From the NCBI RefSeq assembly GCF_932526225.1, contig NC_064044.1, positions 191,001 through 255,000 on the forward strand: a stretch of 64,000 nt of DNA, given 5' to 3'. Below, piece by piece: positions 50,774 through 62,785 of the stretch. The notes below the pieces were generated by a model that was given only the letters and a program-made list of their open reading frames with translations, made no database searches and was not told the origin of the DNA. This DNA is from Nematostella vectensis. Its lineage: Eukaryota > Cnidaria > Anthozoa > Actiniaria > Edwardsiidae. The stretch's first letter is position 1, and every line of letters starts with the position of its first letter. The position numbers and the translations under genes were made by a program.

Positions 50774-52775
50774 ATTCCCCTCCCCCTCTAAAAAAGAAAA
50801 TAATAATAATAATAGAACAAAACTAAAAAGAAAACAAACATAACAGAGACCCCCACCAACAATTTTGATTTTTTTTACTTTCCTTTAAAAGGGGAGTGTC
50901 ATGGTTAAGAGATTTGCAATAGCTATAGAGCCCTGACACAATGAACTTCAGTGAAATTCTAATACTGACTTATGAGCTTTTGGTACATGTGGGAGACTTT
51001 AAACAAAACAAACAAAATGACCACAAACTGTCAATTAACATTGTTTTCAATATAATATTGCATATTATTTAATAAGGTATTCACAGCTTTTAAAAAGTTC
51101 AACTGTTTGTTGACACTTAAAAGCCTACAATAATCACTGACTCCAGACATGCGCAGTACTATGCTGCTGCCCCTTTAAAGTGAAATACAGCTTTACTTAG
51201 TCAGCGTAGACAAAATTGCGGATTTTGTCAATATTCTAATATGAAGATGTCAATATTCTCCCCCCTTACGTCTTTATTTCTATTTATTTTATGATTTTCA
51301 CATGATACCAAAACAGCGTCTTTTTTCTTCGCTAATTTGATGTCATGTACACAATAAAAGAGATGCGCCCGTGCGCATGGCGAGTCCCCAAGGGACCCAA
51401 GACGCCCAAATAGACCTCTATTTTTTGTCATCCACAATCTCGGCGAGCTGTGCGTGGCGTAACCGTATTACAGGTCTGGGATCCTGGTTATTGTCCTCCC
51501 CATTAATGCGCGGGTTGGGATAACCTTGCAAGAGTGTTGTACAGCATATTCGCTCGGAAATATCGGTACTTGGGGCCTTCGGGTTCTTTACAGCCTTCCG
51601 TAAAAGCCTTGTGCTGCCATACCGATTGGGTAATCCGTATGTGTGGTTTCCGTTTTGTTCTTCAGACCGGGTTCGATCCCAGGCCAATGGGCCTTTTTTT
51701 AGTTCCTTTTTTTTTCTTTGTGCTGGACCCCCTTAATCCTGATAGGTTTTGCGCAAAAATAATAAAAAAAGTGAGTTTGCAAAATAAGCTTGCTAGCTTT
51801 ATTGATTATATGTATTCAATTTGTTCCTAGGAAGTTAACAAAAAACACAAAGCAAAGAGTTTGAGGAAGTAAACAAGTATGTGAACTTTAATGTTCTATT
51901 TGAAGGGGTGCATTTTGTACAGGGAAGCATACATAGAATGCTTAACTGGTGGAGAGGGAAGAGGTAAAAGTTTATTTAGCATAATTTCAACAATAGCAGG
52001 GGGAAGAGAGGGGCACTCTCTTCATACAATATTGCAGTTGTTACCTATTATTAAATAAGTTTGTAACATGTCTTTGTTTATTAAGCAAGGTCTATTTCTG
52101 AGGCAAGCAAACTCAAGTAAGGCTGTTGAAATAACAGGTGAGTGTTAAAAGAAAAACAATTATCTGATTAGAAAACTACTGTAGATTCCTTTGCACCAAA
52201 ATAAGAACAAACTTCATTTTGTTTGTTATTTATGAGGAACGAGATGAGCTCTACAAAGCCATAAAGAAATATGTATTGCTCATCTAAATTATACAAGTAA
52301 ATAATAATATTAAAAAAGAACTACTGTAAGTAATTAGAGTGGTTTTCATTGACCCGTGAAACAAAGTGTGATAGTTAAACGGTAATAGTTAGTAAAACAC
52401 AAAAAAGTACAATAGAATCAGATCACCACAAAGTGTAATACGCTAAAGCGTAGTTCACGGTTTAATGAAGGTTTTGACATTTCAACCTTACATCCACATG
52501 AAAGTAATGCCTAATATCGAGTGCCCTACAGTAAGTGTTTTGCAGTCAAGTTGTTTTCTGTTAGTAGGTACAAAAATATTCTAAATAATAGTAATCATAG
52601 CTATGGTCACCACTTACACATATAGAACTTGTAATGAAAAGAAAGAAACAAAATATATATATATGCAGTCAAACAACAGAATTGCATTATAACCTTGAAT
52701 ATATTGCATAAAGGACTGCAAAAACACATCTTTTGTACTAGTTGCTTGAATTGACCCTTGGCTATTTTTAGCTGA
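50774..52775 (+). repeat. Unit 26, mosaic A2 to D
   Basis: 2002 bp. B box 51670-51680; TTAA-type element 52349-52465 with D-type altered ends. The head and core are A2 (GCTATAG, GTGTGG). The 3' half is D. ACAGGTCTGGG changes one closing-stem pair to a G-U wobble. Confidence 0.97.
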
Positions 52776-54777
52776 ATTCCCTTCCCCCTCTAAAAAAAAA
52801 AATAATAATAATAATAGAACAAAACTAAAAAGAAAACAAACATAACAGAGACCCCCACCAACAATTTTGATTTTTTGTACTTTCCTTTAAAAGGGGAGTG
52901 TCATGGTTAAGAGATTTGCAATAGCTCTAGAGCCCTGACACAATGAACTTCAGTGAAATTCTAATACTGACTTATGAGCTTTTGGTACATGTGGGAGACT
53001 TTAAACAAAACAAACAAAATGACCACAAACTGTCAATTAACATAGTTTTCAATATAATATTGCATATTATTTAATAAGGTATTCACAGCTTTTAAAAAGT
53101 TCAACTGTTTGTTGACACTTAAAAGCCTACAATAATCACTGACTCCAGACATGCGCAGTACTATGCTGCTGCCCCTTTAAAGTGAAATACAGCTTTACTT
53201 AGTCAGCGTAGACAAAATTGCGGATTTTGTCAATATTCTAATATGAAGATGTCAATATTCTCCCCCCTTACGTCTTTATTTCTATTTATTTTATGATTTT
53301 CACATGATACCAAAACAGCGTCTTTTTTCTTCGCTAATTTGATGTCATGTACACAATAAAAGAGATGCGCCCGTGCGCATGGCGAGTCCCCAAGGGACCC
53401 AAGACGCCCAAATAGACCTCTATTTTTTGTCATCCACAATCTCGGCGAGCTGTGCGTGGCGTAACCGTATTACAGGCCTGGGATCCTGGTTATTGTCCTC
53501 CCCATTAATGCGCGGGTTGGGATAACCTTGCAAGAGTGTTGTACAGCATATTCGCTCGGAAATATCGGTACTTGGGGCCTTCGGGTTCTTTACAGCCTTC
53601 CGTAAAAGCCTTGTGCTGCCATACCGATTGGGTAATCCGTATGTGTTGTTTCCGTTTTGTTCTTCAGACCGGGTTCGATCCAAGGCCAATGGGCTTTTTT
53701 TTAGTTCCTTTTTTTTTCTTTGTGCTGGACCCCCTTAATCCTGATAGGTTTTGCGCAAAAATAATAAAAAAAGTGAGTTTGCAAAATAAGCTTGCTAGCT
53801 TTATTGATTATATGTATTCAATTTGTTCCTAGGAAGTTAACAAAAAACACAAAGCAAAGAGTTTGAGGAAGTAAACAAGTATGTGAACTTTAATGTTCTA
53901 TTTGAAGGGGTGCATTTTGTACAGGGAAGCATACATAGAATGCTTAACTGGTGGAGAGGGAAGAGGTAAAAGTTTATTTAGCATAATTTCAACAATAGCA
54001 GGGGGAAGAGAGGGGCACTCTCTTCATACAATATTGCAGTTGTTACCTATTATTAAATAAGTTTGTAACATGTCTTTGTTTATTAAGCAAGGTCTATTTC
54101 TGAGGCAAGCAAACTCAAGTAAGGCTGTTGAAATAACAGGTGAGTGTTAAAAGAAAAACAATTATCTGATTAGAAAACTACTGTAGATTCCTTTGCACCA
54201 AAATAAGAACAAACTTCATTTTGTTTGTTATTTATGAGGAACGAGATGAGCTCTACAAAGCCATAAAGAAATATGTATTGCTCATCTAAATTATACAAGT
54301 AAATAATAATATTAAAAAAGAACTACTGTAAGTAATTAGAGTGGTTTTCATTGACCCGTGAAACAAAGTGTGATAGTTAAACGGTAATAGTTAGTAAAAC
54401 ACAAAAAAGTACAATAGAATCAGATCACCACAAAGTGTAATACGCTAAAGCGTAGTTCACGGTTTAATGAAGGTTTTGACATTTCAACCTTACATCCACA
54501 TGAAAGTAATGCCTAATATCGAGTGCCCTACAGTAAGTGTTTTGCAGTCAAGTTGTTTTCTGTTAGTAGGTACAAAAATATTCTAAATAATAGTAATCAT
54601 AGCTATGGTCACCACTTACACATATAGAACTTGTAATGAAAAGAAAGAAACAAAATATATATATATGCAGTCAAACAACAAAATTGCATGATAACCTTGA
54701 ATATATTGAATAAAGGACTGCAAAAAAACATCTTTTGTACTAGTTGCTTGAATTGACCCTTGGCTATTTTTAGCTGA
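52776..54777 (+). repeat. Unit 27, subtype D
   Basis: 2002 bp. B-box position 53672-53682 reads GGTTCGATCCA; the change also breaks the closing stem. TTAA-type element 54351-54467 with altered ends. The last ~100 bp returns to the common sequence (GCATGATAACC). Confidence 0.97.
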
Positions 54778-56776
54778 ATTCCCCTCCCCCTCTAAAAAAG
54801 AAAATAATAATAATAATAGAACAAAACTAAAAAGAAAACAAACATAACAGAGACCTCCACCAACAATTTTGATTTATTTTACTTTCCTTTAAAAGGGGAG
54901 TGTCATGGTTAAGAGATTTGCAATAGCTCTAGAGCCCTGACACAATGAACTTCAGTGAAATTCTAATACTGACTTATGAGCTTTTGGTACATGTGGGAGA
55001 CTTTAAACAAAACAAAACAAATGACCACAAACTGTCAATTAACATAGTTTTCAATATAATATTGCATATTATTTAATAAGGTATTCACAGCTTTTAAAAA
55101 GTTTAACTGTTTGTTGACACTTAAAAGCCTACAATAATCACTGACTCTAGACATGCGCAGTACTATGCTGCTGCCCCTTTAAAGTAAAATACACTTTACT
55201 TAGTCAGCGTAGACAAAATTGCGGATTTTGTCAATATTCTAATATGAAGATGTCAATATTCTCCCCCCTTACGTCTTTATTTCTATTTATTTTATGATTT
55301 TCACATGATACCAAAACAGCGTCGTTTTTCTTCGCTAATTTGATGTCATGTACACAAAAAAAGAGATGCGCCCGTGCGCATGGCGAGTCCCCAAGGGACC
55401 CAAGACGCCCAAATAGACCTCTATTTTTTGTCATCCACAATCTCGGCGAGCTGTGCGTGGCGTAACCGTATTACAGGCCTGGGATCCTGGTTATTGTCCT
55501 CCCCATTAATGCGCGGGTTGGGATAACCTTGCAAGAGTGTTGTACAGCATATTCGCTCGGAAATATCGGTGCTTGGGGCCTTCGGGTTCTTTACAGCCTT
55601 CCGTAAAAGCCTTGTGCTGCCATACCGATTGGGTAATCCGTATGTATGGTTTCCGTTTTGTTCTTCAGACCGGGTTCGATCCCAGGCCAATGGGCTTTTT
55701 TTTAGTTCGTTTTTTTTTCTTTGTGCTGGACCCCCTTAATCCTGATAGGTTTTGCGCAAAAATAAAAAAAAAAGTGAGTTTGCAAAATAAGCTTGCTAGA
55801 TTTATTGATTATATGTATTCAATTTGTTCCTAGGAAGTTAACAAAAAACACAAAGCAAAGAGTTTGAGGAAGTAAACAAGTATGTGAACTTTAATGTTCT
55901 ATTTGAAGGGGTGCATTTTGTACAGGGAAGCATACATAGAATGCTTAACTGGTGGAGAGGGAAGAGGTAAAAGTTTATTGAGCATAATTTCAACAATAGC
56001 AGGAGGAAGAGAAGGGCACTCTCTTCATACAATATTGCAGTTGTTACCTATTATTAAATAAGTTTGTAACATGTCTTTGTTTATTAAGCAAGGTCTACTT
56101 CTGAGACAAGCAAACTCAAGTAAGGCTGTTGAAATAACAGGTGAGTGTTAAAAGAAAAACAATTATCTGATTAGAAAACTACTGTAGATTCCTTTGCACC
56201 AAAATAAGAACAAACTTCATTTTGTTTGTTATTTATGAGGAACGAGATGAGCTCTACAAAGCCATAAAAAATATGTATTGCTCATCTAAATTATACAAGT
56301 AAATAATAATATTAAAAAAGAACTACTGTAAGTAATTAGAGTGGTTTTCATTAACCCGTGAAACAAAGTGTGATAGTTAAACGGTAATAGTTAGTAAAAC
56401 ACAAAAAAGTACAATAGAATCAGATCACCACAAAGTGTAATACGATAAAGCGTAGTTCACGGGTTAATGAAGGTTTTGACATTTTAACCTTACATCCACA
56501 TGAAAGTAATGCCTAATATCGAGTGCCCTACAGTAAGTGTTTTGCAGTCAAGTTGTTTTCTGTTAGTAGGTAAAAAAATATTCTAACTAATAGTAATCAT
56601 AGCTATGGTCACCACTTACACATATAGAACTTGTAATGAAAAGAAAGAAACAATATATATATATATGCAGTCAAACAACAGAATTGCATGATAACCTTGA
56701 ATATATTGAATAAAGGACTGCAAAAAACATCTTTTGTACTAGTTGCTTGAATTGACCCTTGGCTATTTTTAGCTGA
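54778..56776 (+). repeat. Unit 28, subtype C, many private changes
   Basis: 1999 bp. B box 55673-55683; TTAA element 56351-56467. Private changes include GAGACCTCC, GATTTATTTT, GTTTAACTG, GCGTCGTTTTTC, ACAAAAAAAG, CAGGAGGAAG, TCTACTTCTG and CTAACTAAT, more than I count in any other unit. Confidence 0.97.
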
Positions 56777-58778
56777 ATTCCCCTCCCCCTCTAAAAAAGA
56801 AAATAATAATAATAATAGAACAAAACTAAAAAGAAAACAAACATAACAGAGACCCCCACCAACAATTTTGATTTTTTGTACTTTCCTTTAAAAGGGGAGT
56901 GTCATGGTTAAGAGATTTGCAATAGCTCTAGAGCCCTGACACAATGAACTTCAGTGAAATTCTAATACTGACTTATGAGCTTTTGGTACATGTGGGAGAC
57001 TTTAAACAAAACAAAACAAATGACCACAAACTGTCAATTAACATAGTTTTCAATATAATATTGCATATTATTTAATAAGGTATTCACAGCTTTTAAAAAG
57101 TTCAACTGTTTGTTGACACTTAAAAGCCTACAATAATCACTGACTCTAGACATGCGCAGTACTATGCTGCTGCCCCTTTAAAGTGAAATACAGCTTTACT
57201 TAGTCAGCGTAGACAAAATTGCGGATTTTGTCAATATTCTAATATGAAGATGTCAATATTCTCCCCCCTTACGTCTTTATTTCTATTTATTTTATGATTT
57301 TCACATGATACCAAGACAGCGTCTTTTTTCTTCGCTAATTTGATGTCATGTACACAATAAAAGAGATGCGCCCGTGCGCATGGCGAGTCCCCAAGGGACC
57401 CAAGACGCCCAAATAGACCTCTATTTTTTGTCATCCACAATCTCGGCGAGCTGTGCGTGGCGTAACCGTATTACAGGCCTGGGATCCTGGTTATTGTCCT
57501 CCCCATTAATGCGCGGGTTGGGATAACCTTGCAAGAGTGTTGTACAGCATATTCGCTCGGAAATATCGGTACTTGGGGCCTTCGGGTTCTTTACAGCCTT
57601 CCGTAAAAGCCTTGTGCTGCCATACCGATTGGGTAATCCGTATGTGTTGTTTCCGTTTTGTTCTTCAGACCGGGTTCGATCCCAGGCCAATGGGCTTTTT
57701 TTTAGTTCCTTTTTTTTTCTTTGTGCTGGACCCCCTTAATCCTGATAGGTTTTGCGCAAAAATAATAAAAAAAGTGAGTTTGCAAAATAAGCTTGCTAGC
57801 TTTATTGATTATATGTATTCAATTTGTTCCTAGGAAGTTAACAAAAAACACAAAGCAAAGAGTTTGAGGAAGTAAACAAGTATGTGAACTTTAATGTTCT
57901 ATTTGAAGGGGTGCATTTTGTACAGGGAAGCATACATAGAATGCTTAACTGGTGGAGAGGGAAGAGGTAAAAGTTTATTTAGCATAATTTCAACAATAGC
58001 AGGGGGAAGAGAGGGGCACTCTCTTCATACAATATTGCAGTTGTTACCTATTATTAAATAAGTTTGTAACATGTCTTTGTTTATTAAGCAAGGTCTATTT
58101 CTGAGGCAAGCAAACTCAAGTAAGGCTGTTGAAATAACAGGTGAGTGTTAAAAGAAAAACAATTATCTGATTAGAAAACTACTGTAGATTCCTTTGCACC
58201 AAAATAAGAACAAACTTCATTTTGTTTGTTATTTATGAGGAACGAGATGAGCTCTACAAAGCCATAAAGAAATATGTATTGCTCATCTAAATTATACAAG
58301 TAAATAATAATATTAAAAAAGAACTACTGTAAGTAATTAGAGTGGTTTTCATTGACCCGTGAAACAAAGTGTGATAGTTAAACGGTAATAGTTAGTAAAA
58401 CACAAAAAAGTACAATAGAATCAGATCACCACAAAGTGTAATACGCTAAAGCGTAGTTCACGGTTTAATGAAGGTTTTGACATTTCAACCTTACATCCAC
58501 ATGAAAGTAATGCCTAATATCGAGTGCCCTACAGTAAGTGTTTTGCAGTCAAGTTGTTTTCTGTTAGTAGGTACAAAAATATTCTAAATAATAGTAATCA
58601 TAGCTATGGTCACCACTTACACATATAGAACTTGTAATGAAAAGAAAGAAACAAAATATATATATATGCAGTCAAACAACAGAATTGCATTATAACCTTG
58701 AATATATTGCATAAAGGACTGCAAAAACACATCTTTTGTACTAGTTGCTTGAATTGACCCTTGGCTATTTTTAGCTGA
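56777..58778 (+). repeat. Unit 29, mosaic C head to D
   Basis: 2002 bp. B box 57673-57683; TTAA-type element 58352-58468 with D-type ends. Head markers are C (AAACAAAACAAATG, GACTCTAGAC). From AAGTGAAATACAGC onward it follows the D pattern of unit 15. Confidence 0.97.
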
Positions 58779-60780
58779 ATTCCCTTCCCCCTCTAAAAAA
58801 AAAAATAATAATAATAATAGAACAAAACTAAAAAGAAAACAAACATAACAGAGACCCCCACCAACAATTTTGATTTTTTGTACTTTCCTTTAAAAGGGGA
58901 GTGTCATGGTTAAGAGATTTGCAATAGCTCTAGAGCCCTGACACAATGAACTTCAGTGAAATTCTAATACTGACTTATGAGCTTTTGGTACATGTGGGAG
59001 ACTTTAAACAAAACAAAACAAATGACCACAAACTGTCAATTAACATAGTTTTCAATATAATATTGCATATTATTAAATAAGGTATTCACAGCTTTTGAAA
59101 AGTTCAACTGTTTGTTGACACTTAAAAGCCTACAATAATCACTGACTCTAGACATGCGCAGTACTATGCTGCTGCCCCTTTAAAGTAAAATACACTTTAC
59201 TTAGTCAGCGTAGACAAAATTGCGGATTTTGTCAATATTCTAATATGAAGATGTCAATATTCTCCCCCCTTACGTCTTTATTTCTATTTATTTTATGATT
59301 TTCACATGATACCAAAACAGCGTCTTTTTTCTTCGCTAATTTGATGTCATGTACACAATAAAAGAGATGCGCCCGTGCGCATGGCGAGTCCCCAAGGGAC
59401 CCAAGACGCCCAAATAGACCTCTATTTTTTGTCATCCACAATCTCGGCGAGCTGTGCGTGGCGTAACCGTATTACAGGCCTGGGATCCTGGTTATTGTCC
59501 TCCCCATTAATGCGCGGGTTGGGATAACCTTGCAAGAGTGTTGTACAGTATATTCGCTCGGAAATATCGGTGCTTGGGGCCTTCGGGTTCTTTACAGCCT
59601 TCCGTAAAAGCCTTGTGCTGCCATACCGATTGGGTAATCCGTATGTATTGTTTCCGTTTTGTTCTTCAGACCGGGTTCGATCCCAGGCCAATGGGCTTTT
59701 TTTTTAGTTCCTTTTTTTTTCTTTGTGCTGGACCCCCTTAATCCTGATAGGTTTTGCGCAAAAATAATAAAAAAAGTGAGTTTGCAAAATAAGCTTGCTA
59801 GCTTTATTGATTATATGTATTCAATTTGTTCCTAGGAAGTTAACAAAAAACACAAAGCAAAGAGTTTGAGGAAGTAAACAAGTATGTGAACTTTAATGTT
59901 CTATTTGAAGGGGTGCATTTTGTACAGGGAAGCATACATAGAATGCTTAACTGGTGGAGAGGGAAGAGGTAAAAGTTTATTTAGCATAATTTCAACAATA
60001 GCAGGGGGAAGAGAGGGGCACTCTCTTCATACAATATTGCAGTTGTTACCTATTATTAAATAAGTTTGTAACATGTCTTTGTTTATTAAGCAAGGTCTAT
60101 TTCTGAGACAAGCAAACTCAAGTAAGGCTGTTGAAATAACAGGTGAGTGTTAAAAGAAAAACAATTATCTGATTAGAAAACTACTGTAGATTCCTTTGCA
60201 CCAAAATAAGAACAAACTTCATTTTGTTTGTTATTTATGAGGAACGAGATGAGCTCTACAAAGCCATAAAGAAATATGTATTGCTCATCTAAATTATACA
60301 AGTAAATAATAATATTAAAAAAGAACTACTGTAAGTAATTAGAGTGGTTTTCATTAACCCGTGAAACAAAGCGTGATAGTTAAACGGTAATAGTTAGTAA
60401 AACACAAAAAAGTACAATAGAATCAGATCACCACAAAGTGTAATACGCTAAAGCGTAGTTCACGGTTTAATAAAGGTTTTGACATTTCAACCTTACATCC
60501 ACATGAAAGTAATGCCTAATATCGAGTGCCCTACAGTAAGTGTTTTGCAGTCAAGTTGTTTTCTGTTAGTAGGTACAAAAATATTCTAAATAATAGTAAT
60601 CATAGCTGTGGTCACCACTTACACATATAGAACTTGTAATGAAAAGAAAGAAACAAAATATATATATATGCAGTCAAACAACAGAATTGCATGATAACCT
60701 TGAATATATTGAATAAAGGACTGCAAAAAAACATCTTTTGTACTAGTTGCTTGAATTGACCCTTGGCTATTTTTAGCTGA
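58779..60780 (+). repeat. Unit 30, subtype D
   Basis: 2002 bp. B box 59674-59684; TTAA element 60354-60470 with the right end altered (GGTTTAA) and the left end intact. Shares ATTAAATAAGG, TTTTGAAAAG, ACAGTATATTC and GTATTGTTTCC with unit 16. Confidence 0.97.
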
Positions 60781-62785
60781 ATTCCCCTCCCCCTCTAAAA
60801 AAGAAAATAATAATAATAATAATAGAATAAAACTAAAAAGAAAACAAACATAACAGAGACCCCCACCAACAATTTTGATTTTTTTTACTTTCCTTTAAAA
60901 GGGGAGTGTCATGGCTAAGAGATTTGCAATAGCTCTAGAGCCCTGACACAATGAACTTCAGTGAAATTCTAATACTGACTTATGAGCTTTTGGTACATGT
61001 GGGAGACTTTAAACAAAACAAAACAAATGACCACAAACTGTCAATTAACATAGTTTTCAATATAATATTGCATATTATTTAATAAGGTATTCACAGCTTT
61101 TAAAAAGTTCAACTGTTTGTTGACACTTAAAAGCCTACAATAATCACTGACTCTAGACATGCGCAGTACTATGCTGCTGCCCCTTTAAAGTAAAATACAC
61201 TTTACTTAGTCAGCGTAGACAAAATTGCGGATTTTGTCAATATTCTAATATGAAGATGTCAATATTCTCCCCCCTTACGTCTTTATTTCTATTTATTTTA
61301 TGATTTTCACATGATACCAAAACAGCGTCTTTTTTCTTCGCTAATTTGATGTCATGTACACAATAAAAGAGATGCGCCCGTGCGCATGGCGAGTCCCCAA
61401 GGGACCCTAGACGCCCAAATAGACCTCTATTTTTTGTCATCCACAATCTCGGCGAGCTGTGCGTGGCGTAACCGTATTACAGGCCTGGGATCCTGGTTAT
61501 TGTCCTCACCATTAATGCGCGGGTTGGGATAACCTTGCAAGAGTGTTGTACAGCATATTCGCTCGGAAATATCGGTGCTTGGGGCCTTCGGGTTCTTTAC
61601 AGCCTTCCGTAAAAGCCTTGTGCTGCCATACCGATTGGGTAATCCGTATGTATGGTTTCCGTTTTGTTCTTCAGACCGGGTTCGATCCCAGGCCAATGGG
61701 CTTTTTTTTAGTTCCTTTTTTTTTCTTTGTGCTGGACCCCCTTAATCCTGATAGGTTTTGCGCAAAAATAATAAAAAAAGTGAGTTTGCAAAATAAGCTT
61801 GCTAGCTTTATTGATTATATGTATTCAATTTGTTCCTAGGAAGTTAACAAAAAACACAAAGCAAAGAGTTTGAGGAAGTAAACAAGTATGTGAACTTTAA
61901 TGTTCTATTTGAAGGGGTGCATTTTGTACAGGGAAGCATACATAGAATGCTTAACTGGTGGAGAGGGAAGAGGTAAAAGTTTATTGAGCATAATTTCAAC
62001 AATAGCAGGGGGAAGAGAGGGGCACTCTCTTCATACAATATTGCAGTTGTTACCTATTATTAAATAAGTTTGTAACATGTCTTTGTTTATTAAGCAAGGT
62101 CTATTTCTGAGACAAGCAAACTCAAGTAAGGCTGTTGAAATAACAGGTGAGTGTTAAAAGAAAAACAATTATCTGATTAGAAAACTACTGTAGATTCCTT
62201 TGCACCAAAATAAGAACAAACTTCATTTTGTTTGTTATTTATGAGGAACGAGATGAGCTCTACAAAGCCATAAAAAAATATGTATTGCTCATCTAAATTA
62301 TACAAGTAAATAATAATATTATAAAAGAACTACTGTAAGTAATTAGAGTGGTTTTCATTAACCCGTGAAACAAAGTGTGATAGTTAAACGGTAATAGTTA
62401 GTAAAACACAAAAAAGAACAATAGAATCAGATCACCACAAAGTGTAATACGATAAAGCGTAGTTCACGGGTTAATGAAGGTTTTGACATTTTAACCTTAC
62501 ATCCACATGAAAGTAATGCCTAATATCGAGTGCCCTACAGTAAGTGTTTTGCAGTCAAGTTGTTTTCTGTTAGTAGGTAAAAAAATATTCTAAATAATAG
62601 TAATCATAGCGATGGTCACCACTTACACATATAGAACTTGTAATGAAAAGAAAGAAACAAAATATATATATATATGCAGTCAAACAACAGAATTGCATGA
62701 TAACCTTGAATATATTGAATAAAGGACTGCAAAAAACATCTTTTGTACTAGTTGCTTGAATTGACCCTTGGCTATTTTTAGCAGA
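60781..62785 (+). repeat. Unit 31, subtype C
   Basis: 2005 bp. B box 61679-61689; TTAA element 62358-62474. GAACAATAG plus ACATTTTAACC link it to unit 2. Private CATGGCTAAG, GACCCTAGACG and CCTCACCATT. Confidence 0.97.

Larger units (their letters stand above)
24704..52775 (+). repeat. Dispersed block duplication, units 13-15 and 24-26
   Basis: 24704-30716 and 46763-52775 have the same unit lengths in order (1999, 2012, 2002) at a constant offset of 22,059 bp, equal to eleven units. AAATATGCTTG is exclusive to units 14 and 25. Units 15 and 26 share the D-type 3' half and the following CCCTTCC head. Only the two end blocks of this interval are copies; the middle is other units. Confidence 0.75.
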
